Shown here: one piece after another, positions 15,319-21,572 of the stretch
How positions within the stretch are numbered: position 1 is the first letter of the stretch
Layout of the letters: each line of letters opens with the position of its first letter
Assembly: GCA_012514775.1 (NCBI GenBank)
Contig: JAAYZQ010000386.1
Coordinates: 1-21,572, forward strand
Direction of reading: 5' to 3'
DNA length: 21,572 nucleotides
DNA from: Anaerolineaceae bacterium
Lineage (GTDB): Bacteria; Chloroflexota; Anaerolineae; JAAYZQ01
Position numbers and translations under genes: made by a program
Notes under the pieces: model-generated
What the model saw: only the letters and a program-made list of their open reading frames with translations
Told to the model about the DNA's origin: nothing
The model's database searches: none

Positions 15319-16251
15319 GTGACGCCCTTTGAGCCCGCGTACGTGGCCCTGTTGCGCTCCGGCGAGCTGAAGCGGCGCGCGGCCGAGGCCTATGCCCGGC
15401 TGGAGGCGTGTGACATCTGTGCCCGGGAGTGTGGGGCCAACCGCCGCCTGGGCGCCGAGAAGGCCGGCTGCCACACCGGCGACCGGGCCCTGGTCTCCAG
15501 CTACGGGCCCCACTTTGGCGAGGAAGAGCCCCTCGTCGGCCGCGGCGGCTCGGGCACCATTTTCTTTACCTGGTGCAACCTGCGCTGCCAATTCTGCCAG
15601 AACCATGACATCAGCCAGGGGGGGCAGGGCCACGAGGTCGAACCCGAAGACCTGGCGGCGATGATGCTCAGCCTGCAGGCTTCCGGCTGTCACAACGTCA
15701 ACCTGGTCTCGCCCAGCCACGTCGTGCCCCAGGTGCTCCTCGGGCTCCTCGTGGCCGCCGAGGCGGGGCTGCGCCTGCCCCTGGTCTACAACACGGGCGG
15801 CTACGACTCGCTGCGCACCCTCGCCCTCCTCAATGGCATCGTGGACGTCTACATGCCCGACGCCAAGTACGCCGATGCCGGCGCGGGCCTCCGCTTCTCC
15901 GGCGTGAGGAACTACCCGGAGGTCAACCGCGCGGCAATCCGCGAGATGCACCGCCAGGTGGGCGACCTGGTCATCGACGGCGACGGCGTGGCCCGCCGCG
16001 GCCTGCTGGTGCGCCACCTGGTCCTGCCCGAGGGCCTGGCGGGCACGGGCGAGGTCGTCCGCTTCTTGCGCGACGAGGTGTCGCCCCGCACGTATATCAA
16101 TGTAATGGCCCAGTACCGGCCCTGCTACCGGGCGAGCCAGATGCCGCCGCTGGACCGGCGCGTGACGGCGGCGGAATATGCCGAGGCGGTGCGCCTGGCG
16201 GCGGACGCCGGCTTGCGCCTCGACGAGCGCCGGCCCCGCTTTGCCTGGTAA
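15319..16251 (+). CDS. PflX-like radical SAM protein
   Basis: A 310-residue radical SAM protein of the group related to pyruvate formate-lyase activating enzyme (COG1313, 'PflX'). The cluster-binding motif is CNLRCQFC (86-93, C-x3-C-x2-C) in FFTWCNLRC. An N-terminal cysteine set at 31, 34, 38 and 51 (CDICARECGANR, then GC) may hold a second metal or iron-sulfur site, as usual for this group. Further family segments are SPSHVVPQ near 135 and NTGGYDS (about 157-163), and MPDAKYAD near 178. The reaction is unknown for the group. The start is GTG 15319, eight bases after GGAGGTG. No formate-lyase-like partner with a glycyl radical lies in the window. Dynamin-like GTPase follows after 41 bp. Confidence 0.88.
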   Translation: MTPFEPAYVALLRSGELKRRAAEAYARLEACDICARECGANRRLGAEKAGCHTGDRALVSSYGPHFGEEEPLVGRGGSGTIFFTWCNLRCQFCQNHDISQGGQGHEVEPEDLAAMMLSLQASGCHNVNLVSPSHVVPQVLLGLLVAAEAGLRLPLVYNTGGYDSLRTLALLNGIVDVYMPDAKYADAGAGLRFSGVRNYPEVNRAAIREMHRQVGDLVIDGDGVARRGLLVRHLVLPEGLAGTGEVVRFLRDEVSPRTYINVMAQYRPCYRASQMPPLDRRVTAAEYAEAVRLAADAGLRLDERRPRFAW

Positions 16252-16292
16252 GGGCCGCCACGAGCTGCCGGAAACGGCGAACAGAGGATACC

Positions 16293-18062
16293 TTGTTACG
16301 AACCATACTCAACCGCAAAGAGAACCAGATCCTGAAGGACGAAAAGGACGCCCTGCAGCGACTGCAACTGGCCCTCGCCTCCTTCGAGGTCACACCCGAG
16401 GACCAGAAGGCCCTGCGCAAATCGCTGCAGCAGCTCGACGGCCTCTTCTTGCTCGTCATCGTCGGCGAGTTCAACAGCGGCAAGTCGGCCTTTATCAACG
16501 CCCTCCTCGGCGAGCGCTTCTTGCCCGAGGGTGTGACCCCCACCACCGCCCAGATCCACATCCTCGATTACGGCGCGGAGGCCGATCGCCAGGTGGAGGA
16601 GGACGGGGTGATGACGTTCACCTACCCGGCCGACTTTTTGCGGGAGATCAACATCGTCGATACCCCCGGCACCAACGCCATCATCCGCCGCCACGAGCAG
16701 CTCACCCAGGAGTTTGTGCCGCGCAGCGACCTGGTCATCTTTATCACCTCGGCCGACCGGCCCTTTACCGAGAGCGAGCGCACCTTCATGGAGCGCATCC
16801 GCGAGTGGGGCAAGAAGGTCATCATCGTCCTGAACAAGATCGACCTCCTGGACGACGACGACGTGGAGCAGGTCACCGACTTTATCCGCCAGAATGCCCT
16901 GGCCCTCCTGGGCTTTGTCCCCGAGATCTTTTCCGTGTCGTCCCGCCTGGCGCTGAGGGCCAAGGAGGCCGAGAGCCGGCGCGAGAGGGACGCGCTGTGG
17001 GAGGTGAGCCGCTTCCAGGCCGTGGAGACCTATATCCTGCGGACGCTGGACGAAAAGAGCCGCATCCGCCTCAAGCTGCGCAACCCCCTGGGCGTGGGCG
17101 AGCGCCTGGTGGGCGCCTACGGCGAGCTGGTCCAGGCCCGCCTGGAGACCCTGGCCGCCGACATGGAGGCCATCGACAACATTGACGCCCAGCTCGAGAT
17201 CTATCGCAGCGACATGCACCAGGACTTTCGCTACCGCCTGGCCGACATCGAGAAGGTTCTCCTGGCCATGAACAACCGGGGCATGCACTATTTTGACGAA
17301 ACCCTGCGCCTGGCCCGCGTCCTGGACCTGGTGAACACGCAGCGCATCCAGGGCGAGTTCGAGCGCCAGGTGGTGGGCGAGACGCCCTACGAGATCGAGC
17401 GCGAGGTGAACTCGCTCATCGACTGGCTGGTGGAAAAGGACCTGCGCCAGTGGCAGGCCACCCTGGCCTACCTGGATCGCCACCGGGCCGACGTGGAGGA
17501 GCGCGCCGAGGCGCGGGCGGGCCGCGACAAGATCATCGGCCAGGTGGGTGGGCCCTTCGAATACAACCGCCGCGCCCTCCTGGACTCGGTTGGCCGGGCC
17601 GCCAAGGACGTGGTCCTGACCTACGACCGTGAGGCTGAGGCCCGCCAGTTGGCCTCTGGCGTGCGCGACGCCGTGGCAGGCGCCGCCGTGGTCGAGGTGA
17701 GCGCCGTAGGGTTGGGGGCCATCCTGGTCGCCATCCTCCACACGGCCCTCCTGGACTTTACCGGCATCCTGGGCGCCGGCGCCCTGGCCCTCGTCGGGCT
17801 GCTCATCATCCCCGCCAAGCGGCGCCACGCCAAGAACGACCTGCGCAAGAAGCTGGACGACCTCCAGGCGCGGCTGACGACCGCCATGACCGAGCAGTTT
17901 GAGCGGGAGATGGAGCGCAGCATCCAGCGCCTGCGCGAAGCGGTGGCGCCCTACACGCGCTTTGTCCGCGCCGAGCGCCAGAAGCTGCTGGCCCTCGAGG
18001 CCGAGACGGCCGACATCGCCAGCCAGTTGGGCCGCATCCGCGCCCAGGTCGAGGACCTCTAA
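16293..18062 (+). CDS. Bacterial dynamin-like GTPase
   Basis: A 589-residue GTPase of the dynamin/mitofusin-like type. G1 is GEFNSGKS (58-65), G2 is TPTT (82-85), G3 is DTPG (123-126) and G4 is NKID (181-184). A long helical region follows (about 240-460). A hydrophobic segment at 462-507 (AGAAVVEVSAVGLGAILVAI and onward) fits the membrane paddle, and a basic stretch and coiled-coil tail close the protein (508-589). Family members assemble on and remodel membranes; in bacteria roles in membrane repair, fusion and phage or antibiotic stress have been described, so the exact function here is open. The start is TTG 16293, preceded by AGAGGA. Only one dynamin gene is present, whereas many bacterial dynamins come in pairs. 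Confidence 0.92.
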   Translation: MLRTILNRKENQILKDEKDALQRLQLALASFEVTPEDQKALRKSLQQLDGLFLLVIVGEFNSGKSAFINALLGERFLPEGVTPTTAQIHILDYGAEADRQVEEDGVMTFTYPADFLREINIVDTPGTNAIIRRHEQLTQEFVPRSDLVIFITSADRPFTESERTFMERIREWGKKVIIVLNKIDLLDDDDVEQVTDFIRQNALALLGFVPEIFSVSSRLALRAKEAESRRERDALWEVSRFQAVETYILRTLDEKSRIRLKLRNPLGVGERLVGAYGELVQARLETLAADMEAIDNIDAQLEIYRSDMHQDFRYRLADIEKVLLAMNNRGMHYFDETLRLARVLDLVNTQRIQGEFERQVVGETPYEIEREVNSLIDWLVEKDLRQWQATLAYLDRHRADVEERAEARAGRDKIIGQVGGPFEYNRRALLDSVGRAAKDVVLTYDREAEARQLASGVRDAVAGAAVVEVSAVGLGAILVAILHTALLDFTGILGAGALALVGLLIIPAKRRHAKNDLRKKLDDLQARLTTAMTEQFEREMERSIQRLREAVAPYTRFVRAERQKLLALEAETADIASQLGRIRAQVEDL

Positions 18063-18077
18063 CAGCCTGTCGTAGAG

Positions 18078-18129
18078 CCCGTCCGCAGTGCCCGTCCGCA
18101 GTGCCCGTTCGTAGTGCCCGTTCGTAGTG
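18078..18129 (+). repeat. Four 13-bp tandem repeats
   Basis: Two copies of CCCGTCCGCAGTG (18078-18090, 18091-18103) are followed by two copies of CCCGTTCGTAGTG (18104-18116, 18117-18129). A decayed copy precedes them near 18066-18077. The last copy runs directly into the nested palindrome, and its TTCGTAGTG forms the left arm. The array starts 15 bp after the dynamin stop. Confidence 0.9.
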
Positions 18130-18174
18130 CGCGCTTCAGCGCGCTTCCTGGGCGATAAATCGCCCACTACGAAC
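18120..18174. repeat. Nested palindrome, three-way-junction type repeat
   Basis: Outer arms GTTCGTAGTG (18120-18129) and CACTACGAAC (18165-18174) enclose two hairpins: GCGCGC-TTCA-GCGCGC (18129-18144) and GGGCGAT-AA-ATCGCCC (18150-18165). Folded, it gives a cloverleaf with two side arms. It resembles REP/MITE-like intergenic repeats that I associate with Chloroflexota genomes; this link is from memory and unverified. It could also act as a transcript end for the dynamin operon, though no T run follows. Confidence 0.8.
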
Positions 18175-18244
18175 CAGCAAGCAAGCGCCTCTCCGACAAC
18201 CTGCTAGCCCGGCGGGCAGGCGCCGGGGACGTCGCAGAAGGCCG

Positions 18245-19156
18245 TCAGAAGGCAAAGAGCAGGGCCACGCCCCCCAGGGCCAGGCCGGCGCCCAGGGCCG
18301 CGCGCAGGCTGATGCGCTCTCCCTGCCACGCGGCAAAGGGCAACACAAAGAGCGGGCTGGTGGCAAAGAGCGTCTGGGCGACGCCGGCCAGCGTGAGCTT
18401 GAGCGAGACCTGTTGCAGCCACAGGGCCAGGTAGGTGCCCAGGGTGATGGCCGCCAGCAGCCTGCCCCCCAGGGCGGCAGCCCCCGGCTGCCGCAGCCAG
18501 CCCCCCACCCGGCACCTGGTGAGTGCCAGCCACGGGCCCAGCACCACGGCGCCGGCGGCCAGGCGCAGAAAGGCGCTCCACAGGGAGCTGACGTCAGCCT
18601 CCAGGAAGGCGGCCCGGGAGAGGACCGCGCCCCCGGCCTGCGCCAGGGCGGCCAGCAGGCCAAAGAGCAGCCCGCGCCGCAGTCGCCCCCCCGCCACCGC
18701 CGCCGCTTCCGGCGCGGTGCCGCTGCCCGCCGGCGCCCCCTCGGTGATGACCCAGATCACGCCCATCACCGTCACGGCGATGCCCAGCCAGGCCCCCGGG
18801 TGCAGCGTTTCTCCCAGGAAGACGAGGGCCAACAGGGCGGCCAGGGGCGGGGCCAGGGTCTCCAGCAGGAGGGCCCGGCGCGGACCCACGGCGTTCAGCG
18901 TCTCGAAATAGGCCGTGTCGCCCAGGCCGATGCCCACGACGCCGCTGAGGAGCAGCAGGGCCACCGCCGGGCCGGCGGCGTCGGGCAGGGCCTGGCCCAC
19001 GAACAGGAGCGTCAGGCCCAGCATGGCCAGGGCCACCACGTTCTTGAGCAGGTTCATCTCCGCCGGCCCCACGGCCCGCCCGACCCGGGTATAGATGACC
19101 GAAGCCACGGCCCACAGGAACGCGCCGCCCAGGGCGGCCAGCTCACCCATCAGCAT
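18245..19156 (-). CDS. EamA-family (DMT superfamily) transporter
   Basis: A 303-residue inner-membrane protein with ten hydrophobic helices in two similar halves (about 1-140 and 160-303), the usual EamA layout. The first half opens GELAALGGAFLWAVASVIYTR and has an 'ETLAPPLAALLALVFLGE' type helix pair near 100-116; the second half has the matching TSPLFVLPFAAWQGERISLR near 265-285. Family members export metabolites, amino acids or sugars, or are orphan transporters; nothing in the sequence or neighbours fixes the substrate. The ATG at 19156 follows GGAGGAGGGG; an ATG two codons in (19150) is also possible. The gene stands alone between two repeat-bearing gaps. Confidence 0.88.
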   Translation of the reverse strand: MLMGELAALGGAFLWAVASVIYTRVGRAVGPAEMNLLKNVVALAMLGLTLLFVGQALPDAAGPAVALLLLSGVVGIGLGDTAYFETLNAVGPRRALLLETLAPPLAALLALVFLGETLHPGAWLGIAVTVMGVIWVITEGAPAGSGTAPEAAAVAGGRLRRGLLFGLLAALAQAGGAVLSRAAFLEADVSSLWSAFLRLAAGAVVLGPWLALTRCRVGGWLRQPGAAALGGRLLAAITLGTYLALWLQQVSLKLTLAGVAQTLFATSPLFVLPFAAWQGERISLRAALGAGLALGGVALLFAF

Positions 19157-19170
19157 CGAGCCCCTCCTCC

Positions 19171-19190
19171 GTCATTGTGAGCGCAGCGAA
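19171..19190. repeat. Remnant of a dispersed intergenic repeat (tentative)
   Basis: GTCATTGTGAGCGCAGCGAA resembles the start of a 'TCATTGCGAGCGAAGCGAA' repeat I recall from many environmental bacterial genomes. Only one arm is present here. It abuts the ribosome site of the EamA gene. Recalled, not searched. Confidence 0.35.
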
Positions 19191-19240
19191 CAACCGCGTA
19201 CGTTCATGGACAACACAACACCATAACACTCAGGGGGGCT

Positions 19241-19309
19241 GGGAACGCCGAGCGCCTGCTCGGCAGGTCGCGTGCAGAGGGAAACGCCGAGCCGGCGCTC
19301 GGCGATCCC
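19241..19309. repeat. Two related GC-rich hairpin repeats
   Basis: Copy one, GGGAACGCCGAGC then GCTCGGC, spans 19241-19264. Copy two, GGGAAACGCCGAGC (19279-19292), then CGGC and GCTCGGCG (19297-19304) and ATCCC, ends at 19309. Each folds into a stem; the second has an 8-bp perfect stem. They are clearly two versions of one element and lie in the gap between divergent genes, upstream of the 19359 promoter. Confidence 0.75.
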
Positions 19310-19358
19310 AGGCAACAGGACCAACGCTGCGGCGGCCCCGGCCCCTCGCGGGCTGGCG

Positions 19359-19387
19359 TTGACAGCCACTGCCAGGCGTGCTATACT
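19359..19387 (+). promoter_or_regulatory. Consensus promoter of the small zinc-ribbon gene
   Basis: TTGACA (19359-19364), a 17-nt spacer and TATACT (19382-19387) with TGC before it as an extended -10. The start would be near 19394, giving a leader of only about 22 nt. TGCCAG (19370-19375) and CTGGCA (19386-19391) form an exact dyad with a 10-bp gap around the -10, a possible operator. Confidence 0.8.
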
Positions 19388-19415
19388 GGCATCTACAACG
19401 TGCACGGAGAGGAAC

Positions 19416-19628
19416 ATGGTCAAGGTTCGCTGTTTCAAGTGCGGCAATGCCTTTCAATTAACCGAGCAGTACATCGCCAATGACCTGGCAGCCCAGGGCA
19501 TCGACGGCAAGCCGAGCCACTACGTAGCCGAATGCCCCCAGTGCCGCCAGGCCAACAAGGTCTCATTGAAGCGGGTGCGCCTCCCCGAGCCCGAGACTGC
19601 CGAAGGGCAGGAGGGCCAGGAAGCATAG
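19416..19628 (+). CDS. Small zinc-ribbon protein
   Basis: A 70-residue protein with two CxxC knuckles, C6/C9 in RCFKCG and C40/C43 in ECPQCR, enough for one zinc ribbon. The 30 residues between them (QLTEQYIANDLAAQG and HYVAE) could form a short helix. The tail from about 57 is acidic and Pro/Glu-rich. The two-knuckle layout with a long gap differs from the tight ribbons at 7523-9038. The ATG at 19416 follows GGAGAGG by about four bases and lies just behind a consensus promoter, so the gene is likely well transcribed. The function is unknown to me. It ends 51 bp from the convergent isomerase gene. Confidence 0.75.
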   Translation: MVKVRCFKCGNAFQLTEQYIANDLAAQGIDGKPSHYVAECPQCRQANKVSLKRVRLPEPETAEGQEGQEA

Positions 19629-19679
19629 CCCCGGACCCCATCGCAGCCCCTTCGCAATCGATGTGCGCGCCCCGGCGCG

Positions 19680-20525
19680 CTACCCCGGGCCCGCGCCGCC
19701 GGCCGCGGCCCGGCGCAGCCAGGCCATCGCCCGGTCCAGGCGCCGCCGGGCAGCGGCCGGCCACCAGATGCGGGCCGCCACGGGGTTGATCTCCAGGACC
19801 ACCGTCCCCTCGAACCCGGCCGCCGCCAGGGCAGCCACCATCTCCTCCAGGGCCAGCTTGCCCGCGCCCGGGAAGCGGTGCTGGCTCCACAGGTCCTGGG
19901 CCAGGCGCCAGTTGCCCAGGGGTACGTGCCCGCCCATGTCGCTGAGGTGCACCTCCGCCAGCCGCCCGGCGAACACCTTGCTGGCATAGACCAGGTCCAC
20001 TCCTGCTGAGCCGGCGTGCATCGTGTCCAGAACCAGGTCCAGGTCGTGGCGGTCGGCAAAGGCCCGCAGCTGCTCCACGGGCGTCAGGGCAAAGCGCCGG
20101 TCCAGGGCGCTCCGGACGGCCTTGTTCTCCACCGCCAGCCGCAGCCCGTTGCCCGAGGCCGCCAGGCGCGGCTGCCAGCGCTCGACGAGCTGCCGAAAGG
20201 CCAGGCCCTCGCCGGCGTCCAGGCTCTCGGACCGCGGCGTGTGCATGACCATCGTGCCGGCCCCGGTTTCCATGGCCAGGGGAATGGTGCGCTCCATCCC
20301 GCCGCGCCGCTCCCACCAGCCGGGCAAGCGCACCACCGTGGGGTGGACGGAGCCGATGGGCATTCCCTCCTCTTCGGCCACGCGCCGCACCGCGGCGCCG
20401 CCCCGGGCAATGACCTCGGGGTTGACGACCAGCTCGACGGTGTCGAAGGACGCCTGCCTCGCCCAGCGGAACACGGTGCGCAGGGGATAGATATAGAAGG
20501 TGCCGGTCGACAGCCCAAATTTCAA
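19680..20525 (-). CDS. Sugar phosphate isomerase/epimerase-like TIM-barrel protein
   Basis: A 281-residue protein of the xylose isomerase-like TIM-barrel (AP endonuclease 2) family. It opens MKFGLSTGTFYIYPL, typical for the first strand. Likely metal ligands are E133 in AVEN, D167 in LVLDTMH, H193 in VHLSD and E245 in VLEIN; H61 and H95 (SVHPT, VMHTP) fit the active-site face. Members isomerise or epimerise sugars or act on related polyols; the substrate cannot be read here. The start is TTG at 20525, directly after GGAGGAAGG, with no ATG that would keep the first strand. It is transcribed from a full-consensus promoter inside the end of the neighbouring glnQ gene, through a hairpin leader. 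Confidence 0.85.
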   Translation of the reverse strand: MKFGLSTGTFYIYPLRTVFRWARQASFDTVELVVNPEVIARGGAAVRRVAEEEGMPIGSVHPTVVRLPGWWERRGGMERTIPLAMETGAGTMVMHTPRSESLDAGEGLAFRQLVERWQPRLAASGNGLRLAVENKAVRSALDRRFALTPVEQLRAFADRHDLDLVLDTMHAGSAGVDLVYASKVFAGRLAEVHLSDMGGHVPLGNWRLAQDLWSQHRFPGAGKLALEEMVAALAAAGFEGTVVLEINPVAARIWWPAAARRRLDRAMAWLRRAAAGGAGPG

Positions 20526-20562
20526 CCTTCCTCCAGTCCGGGCCGCGGGCGCCCATAAGCAA

Positions 20563-20587
20563 GCTGACCGGCCTGCAGCCGGTCAGC
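20563..20587. promoter_or_regulatory. 10-bp perfect hairpin between glnQ and the isomerase gene
   Basis: GCTGACCGGC (20563-20572), CTGCA, GCCGGTCAGC (20578-20587). On the minus strand it follows glnQ by 31 bp and is trailed by TTGCTTATG, a poor T tract, so it may terminate glnQ weakly. It also lies about +7 to +31 in the isomerase transcript, where it could be an operator, an attenuator or a 5' stabilising stem. Confidence 0.6.
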
Positions 20588-20600
20588 GCGATGCCAGCCT

Positions 20601-20617
20601 ATTATAGAGCCGAGGCG

Positions 20618-20629
<12 letters not shown>
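20601..20629 (-). promoter_or_regulatory. Full-consensus sigma70 promoter of the isomerase gene
   Basis: On the minus strand: TTGACA (20629-20624), a 17-nt spacer and TATAAT (20606-20601). Every base matches consensus. The -35 and part of the spacer lie within the last codons of glnQ, whose stop is at 20618-20620. The leader to the TTG start is about 69 nt. Confidence 0.85.
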
Positions 20630-21388
<759 letters not shown>

Positions 21389-21425
21389 GCTTTGCTCCTT
21401 CAACGTTCCCCTTCCCGTATCTTCT

Positions 21426-21572
21426 CGATCGTTCCGGGTAGGGGCAGGGCTCGCCCCTGCCCAACGGGGCGACCGCAGGGGGGCGACCGCAAGGGTTCGC
21501 CCCTACATCCGTTATCGCTCGCCCTCGCCCGATCGTTCCGGGTAGGGGCAGGGCTCGCCCCTGCCCAACGGG
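21426..21572. repeat. Palindromic repeat cluster with 104-bp period, cut by window end
   Basis: A 43-bp segment starting CGATCGTTCCGGGTAGGGGC occurs at 21426-21468 and again at 21530-21572, where the window ends. Each copy holds a GGGCAGGG/CCCTGCCC hairpin. Between them are two 14-bp units, GGGGCGACCGCAGG (21466-21479) and GGGGCGACCGCAAG (21480-21493). GTAGGGGC (21438-21445) and GCCCCTAC (21499-21506) form outer arms. It sits upstream of glnQ. This is a type of GTAGGGGC repeat I recall from Chloroflexota and some other phyla. Confidence 0.85.

Noticed and set aside
18078..18129. Possible CRISPR array
   Set aside because: The 13-bp units abut without spacers, and no cas gene is present.
16296..18167. 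623-residue open frame on the minus strand
   Set aside because: It is antisense to the dynamin gene, which has all GTPase motifs. The antisense product shows no domain and the repeated Val/Leu/Gly/Asp/His pattern of shadow frames.

Overview
The window reads as ordinary chromosomal DNA from a high-GC bacterium, most likely a member of the Chloroflexota (Anaerolineae or a close relative). This is an inference. It rests on the gene repertoire (YbbR and DUF362 proteins, multi-zinc-ribbon proteins, a GT-C glycosyltransferase with a C-terminal beta-sandwich, a papain-like secreted protease), on GC-rich coding with many GTG/TTG starts, and on three kinds of palindromic intergenic repeat that I associate with that phylum. 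I see no rRNA, tRNA, CRISPR array, insertion sequence or prophage. Nineteen coding regions are supported.

Layout. 1-2235 (+): the tail of a Trm112-like zinc protein, dnaN behind a good promoter and ahead of a terminator, then rsmG. 2236-4006 (+): an AT-richer gap, then a secreted protein that fuses a chagasin-type cysteine-protease inhibitor to a papain-family protease and an Ig-like tail, closed by a strong terminator. 4024-6540 (-): a two-gene operon of a DUF362 protein and a YbbR-repeat protein, both apparently membrane anchored. 6541-6945: a divergent promoter region. 6946-9038 (+): a small membrane protein and two overlapping genes for acidic proteins made almost wholly of zinc ribbons (5 and 12) with very regular cysteine spacing. 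9048-14459 (-): an operon of murE, an LctP-family permease and a GT-C glycosyltransferase, with a 4-nt overlap and a 10-nt gap.

14460-14769 is a second divergent promoter region; its rightward -10 lies inside a perfect dyad. 14770-18062 (+): a probable operon of a DEDDy-type exonuclease domain, a PflX-like radical SAM protein and a dynamin-like GTPase. 18063-18244: 13-bp tandem repeats joined to a nested palindrome. 18245-19156 (-): an EamA transporter. 19157-19415: more palindromic repeats and a consensus promoter. 19416-19628 (+): a small zinc-ribbon protein. 19680-20525 (-): a TIM-barrel isomerase/epimerase behind a full-consensus promoter and a 10-bp hairpin. 20618-21388 (-): a GlnQ-type ABC ATPase. 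21426-21572: repeats with a 104-bp period that run off the window.

The housekeeping genes (dnaN, rsmG, murE, glnQ) are clear. The best candidates for undescribed biology are the inhibitor-protease fusion, the zinc-ribbon ruler pair with its membrane partner, and the exonuclease/radical SAM/dynamin operon with its operator-like dyad. Promoters were found by eye: seven carry TATACT, TATAAA, TAGAAT or TATAAT, and all seven have a 17-nt spacer to a recognisable -35.
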